From: JANJWP01 sp964540725
Lineage (GTDB): Bacteria; Patescibacteriota; Gracilibacteria; BD1-5; UBA2023
DNA length: 64,000 bases
Assembly: GCA_964540725.1 (NCBI GenBank)
Contig: CAZINU010000001.1
Span: forward strand, 1-64,000
Direction: 5' to 3'
The translations under genes and the position numbers were made by a program. The stretch's first letter is position 1. Every line of letters begins with the position of its first letter. Below, piece after piece: positions 57,458 to 64,000 of the stretch. The notes under the pieces are model-generated. The model saw nothing but the letters and a program-made list of their open reading frames with translations, was not told the DNA's origin and did no database searches.

Positions 57458-59239
57458 TCAATCGATTTGCCATCCCTCCGAATAGAGCGACAGGAGGACG
57501 GGGCGCATTCTCGTATTGACTTCCCAGTTTTGCGTGGAGAGTTCCCCTTTGCCGAATACCGTGCTTGCTGCGATGGTCTGCGACGTGGCGAATTCGGTCG
57601 GAACCTTGATTTCGAGATTCCGAAGATCGGGGGGAACCCTGTTTTCTTTCCAGGCCATCACCCAGCCCCAATCCCCGAAACTCGGGATATTGGCATGGTA
57701 GGGGAGCGTTTTCCAACCGGCGGACCCGATGGTCCGTTCGATACAGAGGAACGCCTCCTTCGCATGGTAGGGCGAGGTGGCCTGCACCACGAACAATCCT
57801 TCTTCCGCAAGGAGCGAGCGGATTCCCCGGTAAAACTCCCGGGAGTACAGCTTCGCGAGCTCGACCGAGTTCGGGTCGGGCAGGTCGCTGACGATGACGT
57901 CGTACGACCCTTTTCCGATCATTTCGCGAACGAACCGGTCCGCATCCATCGTTACGACCGTAACGGTTTCGTAGGGTTCGCGCTCGGAAAGGCGCTTGCG
58001 CGACTTTTTCCGGTCGGACGCCGCGGCGACGTGCTCGGAAATCGTAAGCGTTCGTGAACCGATAGGGACGACCGGTGCCGGAACGTTCGTGACGCGGACG
58101 TCCGAAAACGCGCCCCCGTTCAGCTTGGAGAGGATCGGATCCGTCCGTGCCAATTCGATCATTCCGGGGTCGAGATCGACCAGCGTTACCTCCTTGACCG
58201 AAGGGTACTTCAGGATTTCGCGGAGCGCCATGCCGTCGCCGCCGCCCAAGACCAGAACCCTTTCGGGATTGGAGTGGGCGGACAGGGCCGGATGGATGAG
58301 CGCCTCGTGATACCGTTTTTCGTCCGTGGAGGAGAACTGGAGATTGCCGTTGAGATACAGCCGGTAGTCGTCGAGTTTCTTATTGCGGGTTACGACGATG
58401 CGTTGGTACTTCGTCGTTTCCGCCTTCACGATCGGGTCGGCGTACATCTTCTGTTCGAAGTGGAAATTCCAGTCGCGGTTTTGGGAAAATCCGTATCCGA
58501 GCGCCGCGACCGAAACCGCGATGGCGATTCCGGGAATCCACGGACGCTTGACCCACCCGCACCGGGCGAAATACGCGTAGGTGAGGATGGCGACGAACAG
58601 ATTGCAACCCGATACGAGGAAGCTCGTCTCGGTCAGCGGGAATTCCTTGATCAGGTACTTGCTCCAAAGGAGCGCTGCTACGAAGGCTCCGGCATAGTCG
58701 AGGCCGTACACCGTGGCGATATTGACCTTGAGGCTTTCCGAAAATTTTCCGTTCAACCGGAGAACGATCGGAATTTCGAAGCCGACCAGGAATCCGATGC
58801 CGACGATGAGCGAATACTGCACGAGCGTGAAGTGGTCCTCCACGTACGCGAAGCTTCCGTACACCAACGTCGGGGCAAAAGCGCCGACGAGCGTAAGCGC
58901 GAGTTCGATGAAGATGAATTTCTCAACGATGGAATCGTCGTTCACGAACCGTTGCGCGAAGCTGCCGGCTCCCATGGCCAGGAGCATGGTGGCGATCACG
59001 ACCGAGAATTGCTCGACGCTGTTGCCGAGCACGTAGGTCGAGACCGTTGCGAGCACGTACTCGTTGACGAGTCCGGCGGCACCGGTAAAGAACATGGTGA
59101 CGGCAAGAAGGAGCGTGGCCGTTTTGGGGTTGACGGTCCGTTTGGACGAACCGCCGCCACCCCCGGTTTTCCGGATTGCGGAGAAGAACTCCGAAATCCG
59201 GGTGGCCCATTGGGAAAACGCGAGCGATTGCAGGGTCAT
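57458..59239 (-). CDS. Membrane-fused spermidine synthase-like protein, 593 aa, ends with TGA
   Basis: About seven membrane segments (roughly residues 40-265) precede an aminopropyltransferase-like domain: RYHEALIHPALSAH, the SAM/dcSAM-binding VLVLGGGDGMALREIL and VTLVDLDPGMIELA, and the DLPDPNSVELAKLYSREFY active-site loop. An about 45-residue insertion rich in charged residues lies before the DADRF motif. Such membrane-linked homologues may not all make spermidine. The start at 59239 (MTLQSLAFSQW) follows AAAGGA; the longer frame is not supported. speD, which makes the aminopropyl donor, is about 4 kb upstream. Confidence 0.88.
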   Translation of the reverse strand: MTLQSLAFSQWATRISEFFSAIRKTGGGGGSSKRTVNPKTATLLLAVTMFFTGAAGLVNEYVLATVSTYVLGNSVEQFSVVIATMLLAMGAGSFAQRFVNDDSIVEKFIFIELALTLVGAFAPTLVYGSFAYVEDHFTLVQYSLIVGIGFLVGFEIPIVLRLNGKFSESLKVNIATVYGLDYAGAFVAALLWSKYLIKEFPLTETSFLVSGCNLFVAILTYAYFARCGWVKRPWIPGIAIAVSVAALGYGFSQNRDWNFHFEQKMYADPIVKAETTKYQRIVVTRNKKLDDYRLYLNGNLQFSSTDEKRYHEALIHPALSAHSNPERVLVLGGGDGMALREILKYPSVKEVTLVDLDPGMIELARTDPILSKLNGGAFSDVRVTNVPAPVVPIGSRTLTISEHVAAASDRKKSRKRLSEREPYETVTVVTMDADRFVREMIGKGSYDVIVSDLPDPNSVELAKLYSREFYRGIRSLLAEEGLFVVQATSPYHAKEAFLCIERTIGSAGWKTLPYHANIPSFGDWGWVMAWKENRVPPDLRNLEIKVPTEFATSQTIAASTVFGKGELSTQNWEVNTRMRPVLLSLYSEGWQID

Positions 59240-59315
59240 GTCGGAAAATCCTTTCGTTATTTGTTCCGATGGAGGCCCCGCGCGGATGCGTGCATGCTCC
59301 GCGCGGGAATCGGGG

Positions 59316-60149
59316 TTATGGAACCACCGTGCCGATCGAAAGGGCGAGAATGACCTTGAAGACGGCCGTGTAGGTCGCCATCGCGGTATTCCCGGCCTTG
59401 ATTTGGCCGTGTTGCGGAGCGCCGAGGAACCATCGCGGAACGATTGCGCCGATGGCAAGAAGCGCCAACATGCCGCCGAAGTAACTCAGGCCGAAAGCCG
59501 TGAGATCCTTCTCCCACCCGTCGAACGGTCCGGAAATGGCGTTCATAAGGGTGATGCCCGTAGCGATCAGCATGCCACCGAGACTGACGCCCGCGGCGAC
59601 GTTGCCCTTTGCCAGCCACTCGTTCTCAATCTCCGCCACGCGGACGAAGATTTTCGACGTGACGACGAGCGCCGCTTGGCCCAGCACGAAGAATACGAGC
59701 GGGGCGTAGGCGGGGGCGTTGCCGTTCGCCGAGAACGATGCCGCGGCGATGAAGCCCGTGGCAATGGCGGCGGAAGCGTCCACGATCGCGATCGAAAGGT
59801 TGTTCCGATCGCGGATCTCGGCGTTGTCGTCGATGTCGGCCGTGATGATCTTGTCGTTAATCACGGTGGCGATGAGGACGAACAGCGACGAGACGGCGCC
59901 GTAGGCGAACACGTGAACGGCGACGGTAAGGAACCCATCCGTTCGAATGCCCGAAACGGCGCTGACCATGGCCATGGCGCAGCCGAAAGAAAACCCGAGC
60001 CGCTGAACCGCTACCGCCGCGTTATTCCGGAGAATCGGCTCGACCGAGCCGTAGATCCGGTTGAACGCGAGGTTGGCGAGCCAGACGACGAACAGGATTT
60101 CGACGGAGAAAAACAGGAATTGCAAGTACAGAAGGGGCTCGATTTTCAT
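59316..60149 (-). CDS. DUF350-type membrane protein, 277 aa
   Basis: Eight or so hydrophobic segments arranged as repeated pairs, with patterns such as ILFVVWLANLAFNRIYG and FVLGQAALVVTSKIFVRVAE, which fit DUF350 (YjfL) repeats. Function unknown; members recur beside spermidine synthase and DUF4178 genes. Shine-Dalgarno AAAGGAG before ATG 60149; a longer upstream frame is a shadow of the lipoprotein gene. Ends TAA. Confidence 0.75.
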   Translation of the reverse strand: MKIEPLLYLQFLFFSVEILFVVWLANLAFNRIYGSVEPILRNNAAVAVQRLGFSFGCAMAMVSAVSGIRTDGFLTVAVHVFAYGAVSSLFVLIATVINDKIITADIDDNAEIRDRNNLSIAIVDASAAIATGFIAAASFSANGNAPAYAPLVFFVLGQAALVVTSKIFVRVAEIENEWLAKGNVAAGVSLGGMLIATGITLMNAISGPFDGWEKDLTAFGLSYFGGMLALLAIGAIVPRWFLGAPQHGQIKAGNTAMATYTAVFKVILALSIGTVVP

Positions 60150-60175
60150 CGACGATCTCCTTTCATTTGGGTGGA

Positions 60176-61771
60176 TTACTTGCCGGATCCGCCGGGGCCG
60201 CGTCCGCGATTCGCCGGACCGGATTCCCGATGGGTGCCAGCCACTTGGTCTGTACGGTAGCGCTCGCCGGGGTTGGCGCGGTAGTATTCGGTTTTCTGAT
60301 ACCGTCCGGAGCCGCCCGTTACCGAGCCGCCCGTACCGTAACGGTCGTCTTCGTCGTCGGGGCCGTAGTAGGGTTTCTTGCCGCGGTAATTGCCGCGCCA
60401 ATCTTCCCACTCCTTCCTCGAATACGAATGGCCGTCGAGCGCGTCGCGAATGAACGCGTACTGTCCGTACCAGTTCCAGAAACTTCCGCCCGATCCGTCG
60501 GATTTCCAGGAGCCGTAGACGGGATTGCCTACGAACTCCATGCCCTCGGGGGTCGGGATCTTGACCGCTTCGTCCTCGAACGTTCCGTACGCCTTGGAGA
60601 CGATGGCCATCCCGAGGAAATCCTCGAGCGACTCGAAGGAACTTTCGTTCACCTCGACCCAGCCGGTCTCTTCGACTTTGCCGTCCCGTTCGATTCGGTA
60701 GCGGTGGTAGTACTTCTCGGAGGTGTCGACGTAGTATTCGGCCCGGTCGTGGGACGAGGGACGATTTTCCCAGAGGTCGTTGACCCCGAGTTTCGGCCAG
60801 ATTCCCCCGTTGACCAGGACGTCGTGACCCGAGAGCCAACCGTAGGATGCGGTCGACACCGGATTCTCTTCCCAGTGGGGATTGTCCAGCGCCTTGGCGG
60901 TATCGGCGTCAATTTGCACCGTTCGGTACGCGTAGTCTTGGTCGGTCGTCCAATCGGACGACTCGTTCCAGCTCGTACGCGTGACCGTGGCGAAGTAATC
61001 GACGCGCATGTCGATGAGCGTTTTCGAATGGCTCGTCGCGAGCGTGCCGATACGCTTTGTTTGACCCTCGCAGTGGGCTTTCGACTCCTTGTCGGCCAAG
61101 GCGATCGTCGCGAAAGCGTCGGCTGCGGCACCGTAGTCGGGCGAAGATTTCGAAAGTTCCGATTTCGCCCGCTTCAGGGCCGTTTCCGCCGTTTCGAGAA
61201 ATGCCTCGGCTTTTGCGGTCAACTCGGCCAACGCTTCCTTTTTGATGGGGAAATCGACCGCAGCCCGTGCGCTTTGGGCGAGGAATTGGGATGTCCGGGG
61301 TTTCATTCCGGATACCGTCGCCTCGCTTTCGGCGATGAGTTTCGGCGCGTTCGCCCGGATGCCTTCCATCGCCGTTTTTCGGGTCCGGTAGGAATCAAGG
61401 AACCGTTTGGCCTTGAGGGTTTCCGCCGCAACGCCGTCGACGGCCGACTCGAATCGTCCGCTATCGTCGCTCGAATTGCGTTTCAGGAGGGGGTCGACTT
61501 CCTTTTCGAACCGGCTTTTGGCCGATTCGGTCGCGGCGTTCGCCGCTAAGAAGTACTTATCCCTCCATTCTTCGCGTTTCGCGGTCGCGGCGAACGGCTT
61601 CGCGTCTTCCGACTTCAGCCATGCGTCGAAAGCGGCGAGTTCCGTTGCCACGATCTTGGTCGTGGCTTCGGCATCCGCCTTTACGGCTTTCGACCGCTCG
61701 AGCGATTCTTTCGGCAGACCGCAGGCCGACAATACGAGGGCCGACAGCATGATTGCCAGAATCCGTTTCAT
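60176..61771 (-). CDS. Lipoprotein with helical N-terminus and Arg/Gly-rich tail, 531 aa
   Basis: Lipoprotein signal MKRILAIMLSALVLSAC (lipobox LSAC, Cys residue 17). Residues about 25-240 form a long helical/coiled region; the middle is beta-rich (YYHRYRIERDGKVEETGWVE). A Trp/Tyr/Gly-rich stretch (GGSFWNWYGQYAFIRDALDG, then RGNYRGKKPYYGPDD) precedes a disordered RG-rich end. Not a family I can name. It sits between the DUF4178 and DUF350 genes, so probably acts in the same envelope system. Strong AAAGGAG. Ends TAA. Confidence 0.75.
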   Translation of the reverse strand: MKRILAIMLSALVLSACGLPKESLERSKAVKADAEATTKIVATELAAFDAWLKSEDAKPFAATAKREEWRDKYFLAANAATESAKSRFEKEVDPLLKRNSSDDSGRFESAVDGVAAETLKAKRFLDSYRTRKTAMEGIRANAPKLIAESEATVSGMKPRTSQFLAQSARAAVDFPIKKEALAELTAKAEAFLETAETALKRAKSELSKSSPDYGAAADAFATIALADKESKAHCEGQTKRIGTLATSHSKTLIDMRVDYFATVTRTSWNESSDWTTDQDYAYRTVQIDADTAKALDNPHWEENPVSTASYGWLSGHDVLVNGGIWPKLGVNDLWENRPSSHDRAEYYVDTSEKYYHRYRIERDGKVEETGWVEVNESSFESLEDFLGMAIVSKAYGTFEDEAVKIPTPEGMEFVGNPVYGSWKSDGSGGSFWNWYGQYAFIRDALDGHSYSRKEWEDWRGNYRGKKPYYGPDDEDDRYGTGGSVTGGSGRYQKTEYYRANPGERYRTDQVAGTHRESGPANRGRGPGGSGK

Positions 61772-61800
61772 GCGTTCTCCTTTCCGTTTTCTGGAAAAAG

Positions 61801-61822
61801 CGTCGGAACCGGGGTTCCGACG
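61801..61822 (-). terminator. Hairpin after the DUF4178 gene
   Basis: Perfect stem CGTCGGAACC / GGTTCCGACG, T-rich on the minus strand. It lies between co-directional genes, so it may attenuate rather than end transcription. Confidence 0.7.
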
Positions 61823-61832
61823 CCGATGACGG

Positions 61833-62486
61833 TCAACTGCCCGCGAGGAGCGTGACCGAGGTGGGGAAGATCTTTCGGGAAAGCCAGACGTCGATTTCGG
61901 CGTCCTTCAGGTCGAAACGACGTTCGCCCGGACTCATCCAGGCTTCGATCGTAAGGCTTCGGCCCGAATTCGACACGAATTCGTAAAAACGAACCAACGC
62001 CGCTTCGTCCTTGCCACCTCGGAAATACTCGGCGGCCCAGGATCCTTCGTCGTCGTACGCGAACGTCTCGCCTTCGGCCGGAACCTTCAACGAACCGGAA
62101 AGCCGGTCTTCGTCGAGGAACGTTTTCCAGCTCGCGGCCCCGTATTTTTCGGGATTGCCCGGGAGTTTCCGTTCCGAAAGGAATACGACGACCTCGTCGT
62201 CGCGCTCCCATTCGAGCCAGAGCGTTTCGCCCGAAACGAGGGAAAAGAGTTCCCACTCGCGCACGGCGTACTTCAAGTCTTTTTTGAAGGTCCAGTTCTT
62301 CTCGGCGTAGGTCGAAACCGACTTTACCAAGCAGGGCGTCCCTTCGACGGTTACGATCGACCCGGGTCCTACCGCACCGAAGTCGACGTTGTGACGCGAG
62401 GATTCGTCGCGGACGAGTTTGGCGCGGTCGATGCCGCGGACCGCGCTCAGAATGGCGAGGTGTTTGGCGGTGGCGATGGTCGGCAT
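61833..62486 (-). CDS. DUF4178-like protein, 217 aa, ends with TGA
   Basis: Beta-rich cytosolic protein. GSIVTVEGTPCLVKSVSTYA and REWELFSLVSGETLWLEWER match the DUF4178 pattern (a repeated small beta-barrel motif). Function unknown; the family recurs with DUF350 and spermidine synthase genes. Shine-Dalgarno AAAGGA before ATG 62486; the start is 3 nt after the stop of the XpaC-like gene. Last codon TGA, then a hairpin. Confidence 0.75.
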   Translation of the reverse strand: MPTIATAKHLAILSAVRGIDRAKLVRDESSRHNVDFGAVGPGSIVTVEGTPCLVKSVSTYAEKNWTFKKDLKYAVREWELFSLVSGETLWLEWERDDEVVVFLSERKLPGNPEKYGAASWKTFLDEDRLSGSLKVPAEGETFAYDDEGSWAAEYFRGGKDEAALVRFYEFVSNSGRSLTIEAWMSPGERRFDLKDAEIDVWLSRKIFPTSVTLLAGS

Positions 62487-62489
62487 GGC

Positions 62490-63080
62490 TTAGTCCTTTC
62501 CGTACTTGATCTTGATCATGTCGAGATTGGCGGCGAATTGGATTTCGCCGCCCAGTTCGATTTCCTTGGCGTACTTCGCGAGTTCTTCGCGGAGCGTGAC
62601 GATGCCGTCCAGGAATTCCTTCGAACGGCTTGCGCGGTTCTCGGAATTCAAGGCGCCGTAGCGACTGACGTGGTCCGGCAGCCAATGCCCGACGACCCGG
62701 CAGATCTCGAAAACGAACGGATGTCCGGCCGGATACTTCGCAGCCCCGGCTTCGATCACCTTCATGCCCGCGTCGATTACTTCTTCGACCGTCGTCACTT
62801 GTTCGTCCGAGAAACCGGAGTCCAGGCGGACCTGGCGGTTCAGTTCGACCATGCGGTCAACCGCTTCGGCGAACCGGGGATCCGGTCCGGACGGAGCGGC
62901 CTCTTCCGGAGCTGGGGCGGCGGGTTTCTTCCGCGTTTCCAGCATCCAGAAGATGGCGAAGCCGACGAGAATTCCACCCGCCAGGAACATGCCGGTTACG
63001 GGTTTGCCGATGGCGGAAAAGACGGCGAAGGCGATCAAGGCGGTTACGGCGGAGAACAGCAAACGCTTCTTGAACTTCAT
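62490..63080 (-). CDS. Membrane-anchored protein, possibly XpaC-like, 196 aa
   Basis: A basic start (MKFKKR), two membrane segments (about residues 7-24 and 28-45), then a proline/alanine linker and a helical soluble domain (LDSGFSDEQVTTVEEVIDAG). The layout resembles XpaC-type proteins, but the match is weak. First gene of the polyamine/DUF4178 operon: promoter at 63163. Ends TAA. Confidence 0.6.
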   Translation of the reverse strand: MKFKKRLLFSAVTALIAFAVFSAIGKPVTGMFLAGGILVGFAIFWMLETRKKPAAPAPEEAAPSGPDPRFAEAVDRMVELNRQVRLDSGFSDEQVTTVEEVIDAGMKVIEAGAAKYPAGHPFVFEICRVVGHWLPDHVSRYGALNSENRASRSKEFLDGIVTLREELAKYAKEIELGGEIQFAANLDMIKIKYGKD

Positions 63081-63162
63081 AATGTCCTCTCTTTCTTGAA
63101 AGTAGGATTTGTTCGGGTGTTTTTAAAGACCGAGCCGTGGGTTTTGACGGCTTCAATTATGA

Positions 63163-63190
63163 ACTATAAGTACGGCATTTATTATGTCAA
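63163..63190 (-). promoter_or_regulatory. Promoter of the DUF4178/DUF350 operon
   Basis: Minus strand TTGACA - 16 nt - TATAGT, a near-consensus promoter. Confidence 0.75.
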
Positions 63191-63196
63191 TAATAA

Positions 63197-63221
63197 AAAC
63201 GGGTGGAATTTCCACCCGTTT
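63197..63221 (-). terminator. Terminator after speD
   Basis: Stem AAACGGGTGGAA / TTCCACCCGTTT, T-rich on both flanks. Confidence 0.9.
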
Positions 63222-63248
63222 CGGAGGAGTGCCGACTCCCCATGGAGG

Positions 63249-63629
63249 CTATCTCCGTATTTCCTGGACTTTCGCGAATTCGGGGCGGAGTACGGTCTCG
63301 ATGTCCGCGTAAAGCTGCCGTGCGGATTCGGTATTGTCTTTCGAAACGTTGCAGGCGTAAACGTCGACCGTCACGAAGCGGATTTCCGGCCACGTATGGA
63401 TGGCGACGTGCGATTCCGCGAGAACGTTGACGCCCGTAAACGCGTCGGGTTCTCAAAAGGAGTGGTACGACCGCGAAACCTCGGTCAACCCGTTCTTCTG
63501 GACGAATTGGCCGATCGCGTCGGCCATCCCGTCCATCCCGAGGCTTCGAATGCCGGAAAAATCGCACCCGTAGCAATTGGCGACTATGTGGGTCCCGGCG
63601 GGAATTCCGGAGTCGTCGTATCGGTTCAT
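63249..63629 (-). CDS. speD: S-adenosylmethionine decarboxylase proenzyme SpeD, 126 aa, one TGA(Gly)
   Basis: Makes decarboxylated SAM, the aminopropyl donor for spermidine. The self-cleavage site is in LAESHVAIHTWPE (Ser after Glu becomes the pyruvoyl group). The N-terminus GTHIVANCYGCDFSGI and C-terminal DVYACN fit the bacterial short form. The TGA at 63453 falls just before EPDAFTGVNVLAESH and must be read through to give a working enzyme. No Shine-Dalgarno, unlike its neighbours on both sides. Ends TAG. Confidence 0.92.
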
Positions 63630-63768
63630 TTTGATCGGTTCAAGTGGTTCTTGGGTATTTGGTAATCACAAAACGAATTTTGTCAAAGTTTAAATTGACT
63701 TTCTCTTTAAATATGTACTCACTCACTCAATTCCTAAAATTGACAAACATGAATTTTATTTATTGAGT

Positions 63769-63795
63769 TTGACAAATGCGGAATACCGGTATAGT
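63769..63795 (+). promoter_or_regulatory. Promoter at the right edge
   Basis: TTGACA - 15 nt - TATAGT. Two further TTGACA/TTGACT motifs lie 40-75 bp upstream on the same strand. The rest of 63630-63760 is AT-rich with the ACTCACTCA repeat and no gene. Confidence 0.6.
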
Positions 63796-63865
63796 GCGCG
63801 CGATCGGGGAAACTCTCCGACGGTCATTAAAAATCCCATCGAAGCTATAAATGAAAGGAGACGCC

Positions 63866-63925
63866 ATGCGTCCGTTTTTCCGATTGTTCGCCGTCGTTTC
63901 GGCTGCTTTCGCGCTCGGCAGATAA
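63866..63925 (+). CDS. Very short ORF, 19 aa, signal-peptide-like
   Basis: MRPFFRLFAVVSAAFALGR then TAA. A textbook AAAGGAG lies 6 nt upstream and a promoter about 70 nt upstream. It could be a leader peptide, a tiny membrane peptide, or the stub of a broken secreted-protein gene. Confidence 0.4.
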   Translation: MRPFFRLFAVVSAAFALGR

Positions 63926-63995
63926 CCGGGCGAAAACGCCGAAAAACCCTTTTCCGACTTACAAACACGAAATTTCATAGAGAGGAAATGCTATC

Positions 63996-64000
63996 ATGAA
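63996..64000 (+). CDS. Start of a gene cut by the window edge
   Basis: ATGAA preceded by GAGAGGAAA at Shine-Dalgarno distance. Only the start codon is visible. Confidence 0.4.

Overview
The window comes from a bacterium that reads TGA as glycine (translation table 25). That code is known from the Absconditabacteria (SR1) and Gracilibacteria (BD1-5) lineages of the Candidate Phyla Radiation/Patescibacteria. The sequence shows it directly: at least 32 in-frame TGA codons interrupt otherwise intact housekeeping genes, and several fall on glycines invariant in the family (NadD GGAFDPPH, TruB SLARDMG, sigma-70 RNRGLEF, DinG LFGTDSFWEG). These genes always end in TAA or TAG. Most lack a Shine-Dalgarno sequence and have a pyrimidine-rich stretch before the start. 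The DNA looks GC-rich, which is unusual for described members of these lineages, so I give no genus.

Layout. 1-65: end of an initiator-type tRNA-Met. 0.2-3.8 kb: two unknown genes, one large with GGDEF-like motifs. 3.9-10.8 kb: TPR membrane protein, dnaB, FecR/calcium-repeat protein divergent from a CHASE2-cyclase, a YjjX-type NTPase, a Cys-rich miniprotein. 10.86-15.9 kb: a T-box leader, a methyltransferase and a giant ileS whose product carries inserted Nudix and histidine-phosphatase domains plus a palindromic repeat. 16-24 kb: pgeF, truB, HD protein, lepB, secA, tig. 24-29.4 kb: ftsA, ftsZ, exonuclease-DinG helicase. 29.5-34.2 kb: type IV pilus genes. 34.2-40.4 kb: small unknown genes, tRNA-Pro inside a long palindrome, a secreted Ser-rich protein, a TPR lipoprotein, a divergent sigma factor. 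44.2-50.5 kb: deaminase-HD fusion and an NAD module (NrtR-like regulator, ADP-ribose pyrophosphatase, nadD, nadK, nadE). 63.2-63.6 kb: speD.

Two stretches behave differently. Island A (40.5-44.1 kb; XRE-like protein, pyrE, pyrF) and island B (50.7-63.1 kb, plus the starts at 63866 and 63996) carry strong Shine-Dalgarno sites. They have no internal TGA, and about half their genes END with TGA, often just before a terminator. Island B holds a polyamine/membrane cluster (XpaC-like, DUF4178, lipoprotein, DUF350, membrane spermidine synthase) and a TPM-domain surface protein with a Cys-Asp repeat tail, followed directly by a radical SAM/SPASM maturase. One window therefore shows two stop-codon regimes.

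The most novel items, in my view, are: the two regimes; a structured repeat with covarying helices found in-frame inside ileS and again abutting the nadD start; a complex structured intergenic region between nadE and nadK; the IleRS domain insertions; and the Cys-repeat/radical-SAM pair. All were found by reading only; no alignment or folding program was run.
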